From Yoonia sp. F2084L (lineage in GTDB: Bacteria > Pseudomonadota > Alphaproteobacteria > Rhodobacterales > Rhodobacteraceae): DNA of 48,551 nt. The notes beneath the pieces were generated by a model, which saw nothing but the letters and a program-made list of their open reading frames with translations, did not search any database and was not told where the DNA came from. The stretch lies in assembly GCF_023015625.1 (NCBI RefSeq), contig NZ_JALKAH010000009.1:1-48551 (forward strand), written 5' to 3'. Below, piece by piece: positions 34,613 to 43,311 of the stretch (positions are counted from its first letter, which is position 1; each line of letters opens with the position of its first letter). The position numbers were made by a program, and so were the translations under genes.

Positions 34613-35697
34613 CCCCGGCAACGGACGCACGTTTTATGGCGCTTGCCCTATCGCTGGGGCGGCGTGGCATGGGACGTGTTTGGCCAAACCCCGCCGTGGG
34701 CTGCGTGATCGTGAAGGACGGTCTGATCGTTGGGCGCGGATGGACCGCTGATGGTGGGCGTCCGCACGCCGAGACGCGCGCATTGGCACAGGCAGGGGCC
34801 GCCGCCGCTGGCGCAACGGCCTATGTCACGTTAGAGCCCTGCGCTCATCATGGGAAAACACCGCCCTGCGCACAGGCTCTGATTGACGCAAAAGTCGCAC
34901 GTGTTGTCATTGCCGTAGGCGATCCTGACACACGTGTTGCCGGGCGTGGGATCGGGATGTTGCAGGATGCGGGCATCACAGTGGATAGCGGTGTTTGTCG
35001 TGCGAATGCAGAGCGTGATCATGCAGGATTTTTCCTGCGCCTCACTGAAAACAGGCCTCACGTTACGCTCAAGCTGGCAGGCACCCTTGATGGTCGCATC
35101 GCCACCGCCACGGGTGAAAGCCAGTGGATCACCGGGCCAGAGGCCCGCCGCGCCGTTCACATGCTGCGCGCGCGCCATGATGCTGTGATGGTTGGGGCAG
35201 GGACCGCGCGCGCCGACGATCCTTCGCTGACGGTCCGTGGCTTGGGGATTGCCAGGCAACCTGTGCGGGTGATCGTTTCCCGCGCGATGAAGATCCCGTC
35301 CACCAGTCAGCTGGCTCAGACGGCAGATGAAGTTCCCGTCTGGCTCTGCCATGGCAAAGAGGCTGATGCCGCAGACTGGATCGCCAAAGGCGCTGTCAGT
35401 CTGCCATGTGCGACGGCGTCTGGTCAGGTTGATCCGCGCGCCGCAATGGTCGCCTTGGCGGAAAAGGGCATCACCCGCGTTTTTTGCGAAGGCGGCGGCA
35501 TGCTTGCTGCCTCCCTTTTGAACGCGGGGCTGGTCGATCAATTGGTGGTGTTTTCCGCAGGTGCAGCGATTGGCGCGGAGGGTACACCCATGCTCGCCGC
35601 GATGGGCATCGACCGTTTGGCAGGCGCGCCGCGCTTTGCGTTGGATAGCGTCAGACCTATTGGAAACGACATCTGCCACATCTGGACCCGGGCCTGA
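34609..35697 (+). CDS. ribD: Bifunctional riboflavin deaminase/reductase
   Basis: This 362-aa cytosolic enzyme deaminates and then reduces the GTP-cyclohydrolase II product in riboflavin synthesis. The zinc deaminase site shows His53-Ala-Glu55 (RPHAETRAL), Cys78 and Cys87 ([16 protein letters not shown]). The reductase half carries [23 protein letters not shown] and [19 protein letters not shown]. The start is GTG overlapping the nrdR stop. kpsC lies on the opposite strand only 10 bp downstream, so the rest of the pathway (ribE onward) is separated from ribD by about 3.4 kb. Confidence 0.95.
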   Translation: MTPATDARFMALALSLGRRGMGRVWPNPAVGCVIVKDGLIVGRGWTADGGRPHAETRALAQAGAAAAGATAYVTLEPCAHHGKTPPCAQALIDAKVARVVIAVGDPDTRVAGRGIGMLQDAGITVDSGVCRANAERDHAGFFLRLTENRPHVTLKLAGTLDGRIATATGESQWITGPEARRAVHMLRARHDAVMVGAGTARADDPSLTVRGLGIARQPVRVIVSRAMKIPSTSQLAQTADEVPVWLCHGKEADAADWIAKGAVSLPCATASGQVDPRAAMVALAEKGITRVFCEGGGMLAASLLNAGLVDQLVVFSAGAAIGAEGTPMLAAMGIDRLAGAPRFALDSVRPIGNDICHIWTRA

Positions 35698-35707
35698 AAC
35701 CAACCGC

Positions 35708-37702
35708 TTAACGCCATAAGTGCGCGTAACTTGCCAACAGCCCTTGCAGCTTCGCAAGGCTCCGATTGACGGGTCCGTGGCGCGGAATGTCGTTGTTCTC
35801 GATCCGATCCACAATCACCTCGACGGGACAAGGCAACCCTGTAACAGGATCAAAGTAACGCGGATAAGCGATCAGTGCCGCATGAACCAACGCGGGCAGA
35901 TCGACCCGTGCGGTCCTGCGTGAAACCGGCATCGCGCGGTCATCTGTCAGCCCCCATCCTGCGTAAAACGGCGTGCCAAGGCAGGTCACTTGGGTGTCGC
36001 GCAACAGCGCTTCGAATCCCAAAAGCGATGTCATCGTCCAGACCTCATCCACCGCATCAATGGCGTCGATCGGGTCGGCATTGGTCAGAACAATGTCCGC
36101 CAGTATGTCAGCGTCCGGGACGTCACCGCGGCGCAGCCCTGCTTTGACATCCGGGTGTGGTTTGTAGATGATCACTGCCGCCGGGTTCGCTTTGCGTGTC
36201 ACCTGCAACAGCGTGAGATTATCAGCTACTTCCGTTGTCCCAAACCTGATTGAGGCGTCATCCTCCACCTGTCCTGGCACAAGAATGCGCCGGCCTTTGG
36301 GAAGTTCAGGCAGCGTGTCAGCCTTGAGATTGTATTTCGACAGACGTGCATCCTTCAACCGGTCAATCAGGGCCGCTGCACGGGCGCGTTGCGCATCCTC
36401 CAAATGCTCCGACGTATTGATGAGGTTCTCCAAACGGCTGGGGCGCGTTGCATCATAGTAGATGCCGATGTCATCCAGAACGAGGCTGAGTGGTGCGATC
36501 AGGTCCGCGCCCAACCCCTGCGAGCGCAGAAAGCCATCCTCAACCAAAACCGCATCATCGGCGCCGGTGCTGGCCCAGCGCATCAGGCGGCGATCCTTGG
36601 TTTTGGCTTGAGCGGTAGCAGCGATGCCCTTGGCGAAGATCACAGGTTTCGGCTTGCCGAATACCTGCTGCAAAGGCTTGCGCTTCCATAGCCGCATGTC
36701 TGCCGCGACCCACCCGCGGTAGTCATCGCGCCATGCCTGTGCTGCTGCCTTCAGCGTCGCTGCGGCCTCTTCAAAACTGCAAAGGCGGTCGTGGAACGGA
36801 TCATACCAAGTGGGATAAAGGATCATCGCGCCTGCAAATAGCTGCGCGCGCGTCAGGTTGCGCTGGCGCCGTTGCAGCGGGGTGCGGTCATCGGTCAGAC
36901 CCCATCCGATATAGAACGGCTGGCCAAAAACCACAGGTTTATGACCCGCCAGGATCGCCTCGAACCCCAGCTGTGAACTCACGGTATAGACAGCGATGGC
37001 CCCATCGAACAACGCCCACGGCGACACAGCGTTATCTGACAGCGTAATCCGTTCATTGGCATCCTTGGCGGTAAAATACCCATCGCGATGACCTGCGGTT
37101 GTTTCGGGATGGGTCTTGATGATGATCTGAGCGCCGGGATGTTCGGTTTGCGCATAAAACAGCATCTCGCGAAAGGTGTTGCTATCGGCACCACTGGCCT
37201 TGATCGAAGCATCCTTGCGGGTTTGGTCGATCACCAGGACATAGCCGGGCTCTGGCACGGGCAGGGCGGGATCAAACGCGTTGTACTTTGAGATATGGGC
37301 CGATTTCAGCGCAGCAATTCCGGCCTTGGCGCGGTTTAAGATGGCGGTGTCATCCAGCGGGTCTTCGGTCAGGATAATCTCAAGATCGGATCGCGTGGCA
37401 GGATCAAAGTGTACGCCGTTACGATCAATGTTCAGCCCAATGGGCGGATCGCCATCGCGACCAAGGCCGACGGACCGCAAAAAACTGTCCTCTACACGCA
37501 AAATGGGCGCGCCCTTGCGCCGGGCCACCGCCTCGCCCCGTGGCGATGTTGGGCTATGACCCCAGACGCCGACAAGGTCATCGTCGCCCGGTTTGCCAAG
37601 TTTGATATCATAACCTGCCAAATCCAAAATCCGCCGCACGCGGGTCTGGGTCAGAAAGCCACCGTTGTAGACATAAAGGTTCTGGCGTTTTTGCGTGGTC
37701 AT
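35708..37702 (-). CDS. Capsule polysaccharide protein KpsC-like, beta-Kdo transferase
   Basis: This 664-aa protein consists of two related halves. Each contains a VEDSFLRS/VEDGFLRS-type motif (ILRVEDSFLRSVGLG; AVLVEDGFLRSQGLG) and a matching FGQPFYIGWGLTDDR/LGTPFYAGWGLTDDR segment. KpsC enzymes use two such glycosyltransferase modules (GT99 and GT107) to build the poly-Kdo linker that ties capsule to lipid. The start is taken at ATG 37702; a TTG four codons upstream lies one base after kpsS and is less likely. It acts at the cytosolic face of the inner membrane. No kpsM/T/D/E export genes are in the window. Confidence 0.92.
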   Translation of the reverse strand: MTTQKRQNLYVYNGGFLTQTRVRRILDLAGYDIKLGKPGDDDLVGVWGHSPTSPRGEAVARRKGAPILRVEDSFLRSVGLGRDGDPPIGLNIDRNGVHFDPATRSDLEIILTEDPLDDTAILNRAKAGIAALKSAHISKYNAFDPALPVPEPGYVLVIDQTRKDASIKASGADSNTFREMLFYAQTEHPGAQIIIKTHPETTAGHRDGYFTAKDANERITLSDNAVSPWALFDGAIAVYTVSSQLGFEAILAGHKPVVFGQPFYIGWGLTDDRTPLQRRQRNLTRAQLFAGAMILYPTWYDPFHDRLCSFEEAAATLKAAAQAWRDDYRGWVAADMRLWKRKPLQQVFGKPKPVIFAKGIAATAQAKTKDRRLMRWASTGADDAVLVEDGFLRSQGLGADLIAPLSLVLDDIGIYYDATRPSRLENLINTSEHLEDAQRARAAALIDRLKDARLSKYNLKADTLPELPKGRRILVPGQVEDDASIRFGTTEVADNLTLLQVTRKANPAAVIIYKPHPDVKAGLRRGDVPDADILADIVLTNADPIDAIDAVDEVWTMTSLLGFEALLRDTQVTCLGTPFYAGWGLTDDRAMPVSRRTARVDLPALVHAALIAYPRYFDPVTGLPCPVEVIVDRIENNDIPRHGPVNRSLAKLQGLLASYAHLWR

Positions 37703-37712
37703 CGGCGGCAAG

Positions 37713-39008
37713 CTACGGCAGCTGGCCTTTGTCTACAACGCGCAAAGGTGCCGGCATTGCGGGACGTTTTGACAAGAGCGCATCATAAGGATCTGCATCA
37801 TCCAGCATCATATCGACCAGTTGACGCAGCAACTGACGGCGTCCTGACGCAGAATAAAACCCGCCCGGCACCTGACTGGTTTCCAACAGGAATTGCCGAT
37901 ACTCGCGATAGGCCTGCGCGTCAGGTCGTCGTGGGTTGGCGAAAAATGCGGGCAGAGGTTGATCGGAGACAAAGGCGGGTTTGCTGAAAACGGCCGTGCC
38001 AAACGCCTTGAGTGGAATACCGCGCCACAGCGCTTGTTGCCCGGCGGTGGAATTCACGGTTACTGCGGATCGGGCCTCATCCAAAATCTGCGCCAATTTA
38101 CCGCCACGCAGATAATGGGTGCGGGCGGCAATACCGTGTTCTTTTGCTGCTGTGCGGATCATCTGGCGCAGGGGGGATTGTCCGTTTTCCAGCGGATGGG
38201 CCTTGAAGACAAGATGGTGGTGGGCGCGCGCGCCCTTGGCGAAACCGGCGACCACCAATTCAATAAATGCGGCCATATCGGCAAACGGTGAATGCGCTTG
38301 AAAACTGGCGTCATGTTCCAGCTGAAGCAAAGCCAAATGATACGGGTAACCGCCCGACTTAACGCGCCGCGTCGTGACGTAGCGTTCAAGCGCCATGAAT
38401 GGCATCAACAAAAGACGCTTGGTGTAAAGCAGGGCTTCGCGATGCACGGGCAGGGCGCGGTGTGGCCTATACCCCGGATACTGGCCGTTTCGAAACATCA
38501 CGAACCAATGATAAAGCGCGCCGTAAAAGACATGCTGACGCATATCGCCCCAATGCGCGGGCGGGGTCGGCAAATCAATGTCGGACTGCGCCAGCCGTTG
38601 CTGCATCTCTGGCAACGTGAAGTCCATCAAACGCGAATGACCGTTACTACCGCCGCGTTCATACGTCACCCAATAGGGGCGCAGGTAGCCTTCCTCAAAG
38701 ACGTGAACGCGCAGGCCAAGCGCCCTGGCCTGACGCACCGCCTCGGCGTGGGTGGGGCGGGTATCACCATAAAGGACGATATCCGTGATTTTGCGGGCTT
38801 TGATGATCGCGGCTAGAGTCTCGGGCCAGGCGTTGGCTTTTCCCTGAAACGGAATGTAACCGGGCGCACGCCCCCAAAACGCTGCATCACCTGCGTTAAA
38901 TCCGACGCGCCACACCGGCACGCCCGCCTTGCGCAGCATGCGTCCCAGTTGGCGAAAAAAGGGGCCGTGCGGCCCTTGCAGGAAAAGGTAGGCTTTTGCG
39001 TGTGACAT
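37713..39008 (-). CDS. Capsule polysaccharide protein KpsS-like
   Basis: This 431-aa protein begins YLFLQGPHGPFFRQLGRMLRKAGVPVWRVGFNAGD, typical of KpsS/BexA-group Kdo transferases, and continues with VLYGDTRPTHAEAVRQARALGLRVHVFEEGYLRPYWVTYE and a C-terminal AVTVNSTAGQQALWRGIPLKAFG segment. KpsS adds the first Kdo of the capsule linker. It is the first gene of a two-gene minus-strand unit, 10 bp before kpsC. The ATG at 39008 is chosen because the family start MSHAKAYLFLQGPHG begins there; the long upstream frame overlaps ribE on the other strand. Confidence 0.92.
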   Translation of the reverse strand: MSHAKAYLFLQGPHGPFFRQLGRMLRKAGVPVWRVGFNAGDAAFWGRAPGYIPFQGKANAWPETLAAIIKARKITDIVLYGDTRPTHAEAVRQARALGLRVHVFEEGYLRPYWVTYERGGSNGHSRLMDFTLPEMQQRLAQSDIDLPTPPAHWGDMRQHVFYGALYHWFVMFRNGQYPGYRPHRALPVHREALLYTKRLLLMPFMALERYVTTRRVKSGGYPYHLALLQLEHDASFQAHSPFADMAAFIELVVAGFAKGARAHHHLVFKAHPLENGQSPLRQMIRTAAKEHGIAARTHYLRGGKLAQILDEARSAVTVNSTAGQQALWRGIPLKAFGTAVFSKPAFVSDQPLPAFFANPRRPDAQAYREYRQFLLETSQVPGGFYSASGRRQLLRQLVDMMLDDADPYDALLSKRPAMPAPLRVVDKGQLP

Positions 39009-39152
39009 CTGGTTGCAGCGTAAAGGTTGCCCGTTTGAAAAGCGTGAATAGCTTCTTACTGACGCGAATGTAGCGTTGTGGCAAGCGTTCCGCTTGTCGT
39101 GGGGCAGTTGAAACGCTAGATCGCAAAGCAGCAGTAAAGGAACCAATGCCCC

Positions 39153-39749
39153 ATGTTCACAGGAATCGTCACAGACATCGGTAAAGTACTGGAGCTGGAA
39201 CAGCGCGGCGATCTGCGCGCCCGGATTGGCACTGGCTATGACATCGCGGGGATCGACATCGGCGCGTCGATTGCGTGCAACGGTGTCTGCCTGACAGTGA
39301 TCGCGCTGGGGCAAAAGCCGCAGAACTGGTTCGATGTCGAGATTTCGGCAGAAACCGTCGGCGCCACCAATGTCGGCGGCTGGACCATCGGCAGTCGCCT
39401 CAACCTTGAGCGCGCCTTGAAGGTTGGGGATGAACTTGGCGGACATATCGTGTCCGGTCACGTTGATGGCGTGGCCAAAGTGGTTGCCATGACGGACGAA
39501 GGCGACAGCACGCGGGTCACTTTCCGCGCACCTGATGAATTGGCGCGGTTCATCGCGCCCAAAGGATCGGTTGCGCTGAACGGAACATCCTTGACCGTCA
39601 ATGAAGTTGATGGCGTTGATTTTGGCATCAACTTTATCCCGCACACCAAGGTTGCAACGACGTGGGGCGATACGGTTGTTGGCGACCATATCAACCTCGA
39701 AATTGACACCATGGCCCGCTATGTTGCGCGGCTGAGGGACTATGGCTGA
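39153..39749 (+). CDS. ribE: Riboflavin synthase, alpha subunit
   Basis: This 198-aa enzyme has the two tandem lumazine-binding repeats of the family: the first begins FTGIVTDIGKV with ASIACNGVCLTV, the second GHIVSGHVDGVAKV with GSVALNGTSLTVNEV. It dismutates two 6,7-dimethyl-8-ribityllumazines to riboflavin. It starts a new plus-strand operon; its stop overlaps the next start (TGATG). The 144-bp leader between it and divergent kpsS holds CAAGCG-TTC-CGCTTG, a possible small hairpin, and no FMN riboswitch pattern that I could recognise. Confidence 0.95.
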   Translation: MFTGIVTDIGKVLELEQRGDLRARIGTGYDIAGIDIGASIACNGVCLTVIALGQKPQNWFDVEISAETVGATNVGGWTIGSRLNLERALKVGDELGGHIVSGHVDGVAKVVAMTDEGDSTRVTFRAPDELARFIAPKGSVALNGTSLTVNEVDGVDFGINFIPHTKVATTWGDTVVGDHINLEIDTMARYVARLRDYG

Positions 39750-39970
39750 TGAAGCCGCTGGTCCTTGCATCCATTGAGGATGAAACCGGGGATCGTTGCG
39801 TTGATATCATTCGCCTCTCCGACGAGCAGTTTGCCTATCGTGAGTGCAGGCGTGACCCTGAAGATGGGCATGGATGGCGCTACCTGTCCGAAGCACCACC
39901 ACCAGCCTTTGACACCGAGGTCGCTGCGCGCGAGGCTGCAGTCGCGGATATTGGATGGATGAAGAAATGA
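39749..39970 (+). CDS. Unknown 73-aa protein in the riboflavin operon
   Basis: The start ATG overlaps the ribE stop by one base and its stop overlaps the next gene (ATGA at 39967-39970), so it is translationally coupled on both sides. The protein is acidic, with LASIEDETGDRCVDIIRL, FAYRECRRDPEDGHGWRYL and AAREAAVADIGWMKK. No domain is recognised. The coupled position and reading frame make it a real gene. A riboflavin-related role is inference only. Confidence 0.8.
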   Translation: MKPLVLASIEDETGDRCVDIIRLSDEQFAYRECRRDPEDGHGWRYLSEAPPPAFDTEVAAREAAVADIGWMKK

Positions 39971-40515
39971 CAGCAGGTATCGGACATAACTCGGGCCGGG
40001 TAGACGAGCCGGGCAAAAGCTGGCGCAAACATGTGTGGACGAAGGCGCGCAAGGACCTCATACCAACCCTTCCGGTTGAAGTGGTGCGTCTGCGGGTGAA
40101 GCGTGCGACCGAACTGGGGCTGCCCTATAAGACCTATGCAGGCATCCGCGCAAGCACCGGGCATGATCTGATTGGTTTTCTTTTTTCCAACAACGCATTG
40201 CAGGTCCTGCGTGACGGGCAACCGCTACCCCGCGACCGGGCAGAGAAGCTGGCCGGTCTGGTGCGGACCACATGCGCGGGCGTGGCCCACCACCCAGTGA
40301 CCCCGACACATCTTGGTGCTTTGCCCGGGCTGATGGATGCGCACGCGGCACCTGCGTTCAGCGATAGCTGGTCTGCGGTGCGCAAACAGATCCGCGCAAT
40401 GGCCCAGCCTGCGGATCGCTTTGCCATCGTCGGAGACACGGCGTTTGAGCGTGAATGGGCAGAGGCCGCACAGATGGCGGGGTATTTGCGGGCGGATCAG
40501 TACTTTTGTGGGTAA
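39967..40515 (+). CDS. Unknown 182-aa protein in the riboflavin operon (IGHNSG motif)
   Basis: The start MTAGIGHNSG at 39967 is chosen because it gives ATGA coupling with the previous gene and because many alphaproteobacterial proteins begin near an IGHNSG motif. The middle is basic and helical (KSWRKHVWTKARKDLIP, EVVRLRVKRATELGLPYKTYAGI), and the C-terminal half is globular (DRFAIVGDTAFEREWAEAAQMAGYLRADQYF). No catalytic motif is evident; a nucleic-acid-binding role would fit the basic N-terminal half. Its stop codon lies inside a perfect palindrome before ribBA. Confidence 0.78.
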   Translation: MTAGIGHNSGRVDEPGKSWRKHVWTKARKDLIPTLPVEVVRLRVKRATELGLPYKTYAGIRASTGHDLIGFLFSNNALQVLRDGQPLPRDRAEKLAGLVRTTCAGVAHHPVTPTHLGALPGLMDAHAAPAFSDSWSAVRKQIRAMAQPADRFAIVGDTAFEREWAEAAQMAGYLRADQYFCG

Positions 40516-40536
40516 GGTGGATCATGATCCACCTTA
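40513..40536. repeat. 24-bp perfect palindrome before ribBA
   Basis: TAAGGTGGATCA is followed directly by its reverse complement. The TAA is the stop codon of the preceding unknown gene. No T-run follows, so it is more likely a binding site, an RNA-processing hairpin or an attenuator than a strong intrinsic terminator. It lies 80 bp before the ribBA start. Confidence 0.75.
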
Positions 40537-40616
40537 CGTCATAGGTCCCTTAGTCACTTTCCAAAGCCCGTCCACTGGGCTATCTGCCATTGGCAACACG
40601 CTTGGCGGAGATATCT

Positions 40617-41747
40617 ATGAATAACGCATTCGAAACACCTGGACCCATCGAGCGCGACTGGTCCGACGCCATCAGCAAAATCGAAGAGATTATCGAGGAC
40701 GCCCGCAACGGCAAAATGTTCGTGCTGGTCGACCACGAAGACCGCGAAAACGAAGGCGATCTGGTGATCCCCGCACAGATGGCCACACCGGATGCGATCA
40801 ACTTCATGGCCAAGCATGGGCGGGGTTTGATCTGCCTGACCTTGCCCGGCGAGCGGATTGATGCGCTGGGCCTGCCTTTGATGGCGTCTCACAACTCATC
40901 CCGGCATGAGACCGCATTCACCGTCAGCATCGAAGCGCGCGAAGGCGTCAGCACCGGCATTTCCGCCCACGACCGCGCGCGCACTGTAGCAACGGCGATT
41001 GATGCCTCCAAGGGTGCCGCCGATATCGCGACGCCGGGCCATGTGTTCCCGTTGCGCGCCCGTGACGGTGGTGTGCTGGTTCGTGCAGGCCACACTGAAG
41101 CCGCTGTTGATATCTCGCGTCTTGCTGGCCTGAACCCATCAGGCGTAATCTGCGAGATCATGAAGGAAGACGGCGAGATGGCGCGCCTGCCGGACCTGAT
41201 TGCCTTTGCCCAACTGCATAACCTGAAGATCGGCACGATCAGTGACCTCATCGCTTATCGTCGCCGCCATGACAATTTGGTGCGCGTGCGCGAGACCAGC
41301 ACAATCCGGTCGGAATTTGGTGGCGAGTGGGAGCTGCGGATTTACACAGATGAAACCCAAGGTGCCGAGCATATTGCGTTGATCAAAGGGGATATCACGA
41401 CACCCGGTCCGGTTTTGGTTCGGATGCATGCGATGGACCCGATGCTTGACGTTGTCGGTGTCGGGCCCACCGGTCGGCGTAATGAATTCGGCGATGCAAT
41501 GAACGTGATCGCAAACGAGGGTCGCGGGGCGCTGGTGCTCTTGCGCGATGTGCACATGAAGCTTGACCCCAGCGAAGAAGTGTCGCCACAGACGTTGCGG
41601 CAATACGGACTGGGCGCGCAAATCCTCAGCTCGCTGGGATTACACGACATTGAACTGCTGACCAATTCCCCCAAACCCAAGGTTGTCGGTCTTGATGCCT
41701 ATGGGCTGGAAATCGTCGGCACGCGCAAGATCTCGGAGATTGGTTAA
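40617..41747 (+). CDS. ribB: DHBP synthase fused to a degenerate GTP cyclohydrolase II domain
   Basis: This 376-aa protein has an intact N-terminal 3,4-dihydroxy-2-butanone-4-phosphate synthase domain (FVLVDHEDRENEGDLVIPAQ, HGRGLICL, HTEAAVDISRLAGL). The C-terminal domain has the fold-level GTP cyclohydrolase II segments (GDITTPGPVLVRMH, NVIANEGRGALVLLRD, LGAQILSSLGLHDIELLTNSPKP). It lacks the three zinc cysteines normally found in an ECLTGD...RCDC pattern; the corresponding stretch reads MDPMLDVVGVGPTGRRNEFGD. The second activity is therefore probably lost, as known for RibBX-type proteins of alphaproteobacteria. The ATG at 40617 follows GGCGGAG. Confidence 0.93.
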   Translation: MNNAFETPGPIERDWSDAISKIEEIIEDARNGKMFVLVDHEDRENEGDLVIPAQMATPDAINFMAKHGRGLICLTLPGERIDALGLPLMASHNSSRHETAFTVSIEAREGVSTGISAHDRARTVATAIDASKGAADIATPGHVFPLRARDGGVLVRAGHTEAAVDISRLAGLNPSGVICEIMKEDGEMARLPDLIAFAQLHNLKIGTISDLIAYRRRHDNLVRVRETSTIRSEFGGEWELRIYTDETQGAEHIALIKGDITTPGPVLVRMHAMDPMLDVVGVGPTGRRNEFGDAMNVIANEGRGALVLLRDVHMKLDPSEEVSPQTLRQYGLGAQILSSLGLHDIELLTNSPKPKVVGLDAYGLEIVGTRKISEIG

Positions 41748-42286
41748 TGGCCGGACCCTCGCACTACATCATGCCATTACCGGAATTCGACAAACCAGTG
41801 AAGATCCTGATCGTGGCGTCCCCTTACTATAAGGATATCTCGGACAACCAGATCGCTGGGGCCAAGGTTGAGATCGAGAAGGCAGGGGCGACTTGGGAGA
41901 TTGTCGAGGTCCCCGGCGCGCTCGAAATCCCGACCGCCATCGGCATCGCCGAACGGATGAGCAACTTTGACGGCTACGTCGCCCTAGGCTGCGTGATCCG
42001 GGGCGAGACGACGCATTATGACACCGTCTGCAACGACAGCAGCCGCGCGATCCAGCTTTTGGGGCTACAAGGGCTGTGCATCGGTAACGGGATCCTGACG
42101 GTCGAGAACCGCGGGCAAGCCGAAGTGCGCGCCGATCCCGCAAAGATGAACAAAGGGGGCGGGGCAGCAGCCGCAGCCCTGCACCTGATCGCGATCGCGC
42201 GCAAATGGGGCAAGGCCGAAAAAGGCGTAGGCTTCACGCGCGATATCCTGATGGCCGGTGATACGCAGAGTGAGAGTTCCGCTTAG
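41747..42286 (+). CDS. ribH: 6,7-dimethyl-8-ribityllumazine synthase
   Basis: This 179-aa enzyme condenses the ribityl-pyrimidine and the butanone phosphate to lumazine. The family motifs VEVPGALEIP, GYVALGCVIRGETTHYD (catalytic His) and NGILTVENRGQAEVRAD are visible. The start overlaps the ribBA stop (TAATG). In most relatives nusB follows directly; here the next gene is unrelated, so the operon end appears to have been replaced or moved. Confidence 0.95.
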   Translation: MAGPSHYIMPLPEFDKPVKILIVASPYYKDISDNQIAGAKVEIEKAGATWEIVEVPGALEIPTAIGIAERMSNFDGYVALGCVIRGETTHYDTVCNDSSRAIQLLGLQGLCIGNGILTVENRGQAEVRADPAKMNKGGGAAAAALHLIAIARKWGKAEKGVGFTRDILMAGDTQSESSA

Positions 42287-42540
42287 GCTGTCATGCTTAT
42301 TGACGGGGCAACCTTGTTTTTAAGACGACATGCTGTCCCAAGCGGTCACTGTGTTCGGTTCGACAGAGATGGTACGAGTGTCTGCGATGCGGGACTTTTC
42401 AGACCTTCGCTACGCGTGCATCAATGTCCGGTTCGGCGAACGTTTCAAAAAATGATTATTCTAGAAAGAGCCATAACAGTGATCATTGGCTATCCTTAGA
42501 AAGGGATTATCTATAAAAAAGTGCTTAATGGAGGGGATCT
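42287..42540. other. 254-bp spacer, probable island boundary
   Basis: No real gene is seen. The base composition becomes more AT-rich towards 42540 (TTATCTATAAAAAAG near 42506), which could include the promoter of the next gene. GGAGGGG just before 42541 is its ribosome-binding site. nusB is expected here from synteny and is absent. Confidence 0.55.
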
Positions 42541-43311
42541 ATGCGTCAAGCGATTAAGGTTTACCTGTCCTGTATGGTCTTTGGTTTTGCGGGTAGTCTT
42601 GGTAGTGCTTCTGCAGGCTCGGAATTTTCACCCCCTTGGCAAGGCACTTATTTGTTCGCTCCCGGCAAATTGATGACCGATACACGGCCATCATCGAACT
42701 ACCTACTGCTCGTGCAGGCGCAGACAGACAAATCTGGGGTTAGTGACGCACCCGCTGACGGAACAGGCTTCATAATTGTTCCCTACGATCCTCTAAAGGC
42801 CGTACCACGGCCTCCGCTTCCGAACCTTTTGTCAGGTCCGCCATGGCCGGATTGTATCACGTTGTCCGAACTCTCGCCTGAAATGTCTCCGGTGCAGGTG
42901 GTTGAAGTCACAATCGCTTGCGCCCAGTCGGGTGATTACGAAACAATGGCAACAATACGATATTTTGAATACGTACTTTCGTGGTTTGATACCGAGCGCC
43001 TTGGTACACGAGGCAGATTCACCCCTGACATGTCGCGTTTTCGTCGGCAACATGTAACAGTAGAACAGCGTCAAAATGCGACACCATACCTTGATCGCAT
43101 AAGAGAAGAGAAAATTGCACGCGAAGCTGCATTCTACGAAGGGTTTTGTGGGCAACTTCGGGCGCATGGCACGCCAACCTATGATGCCGACTGGGCGCAA
43201 CCGCTGCTCGAACATCATGGCATATCCGCTGACCCTCCAGAGAACACCAGCGATGATGAGCTTTGGGATTATGTCCTAGAAAGGTATATTGGCTGCACGC
43301 CGCGCCAATAG
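42541..43311 (+). CDS. Unknown exported protein, 256 aa
   Basis: The start ATG follows a strong GGAGGGG. Residues 1-25 form a signal peptide (cleavage near ASA-GSEF), so the protein is exported. The mature part includes a conserved-looking segment ending in LSGPPWPDCIT and a helical C-terminal region (REEKIAREAAFYEGFCG). Four cysteines lie in the mature protein (PDCITL, IACAQS, GFCGQ, GCTPRQ), consistent with two disulphides. I recognise no family. Codon and base use are more AT-rich than in the core genes, which fits horizontal acquisition. It stands alone behind the riboflavin operon. Confidence 0.7.
   Translation: MRQAIKVYLSCMVFGFAGSLGSASAGSEFSPPWQGTYLFAPGKLMTDTRPSSNYLLLVQAQTDKSGVSDAPADGTGFIIVPYDPLKAVPRPPLPNLLSGPPWPDCITLSELSPEMSPVQVVEVTIACAQSGDYETMATIRYFEYVLSWFDTERLGTRGRFTPDMSRFRRQHVTVEQRQNATPYLDRIREEKIAREAAFYEGFCGQLRAHGTPTYDADWAQPLLEHHGISADPPENTSDDELWDYVLERYIGCTPRQ

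Noticed and set aside
37713..39770. Extension of the kpsS-like frame upstream of 39008
   Set aside because: The extension runs opposite ribE and has no similarity to the KpsS start; the family N-terminus begins at 39008.
39009..40616. FMN riboswitch before ribE or ribBA
   Set aside because: I could not recognise the conserved RFN stems in either leader. A covariance-model search would be decisive.
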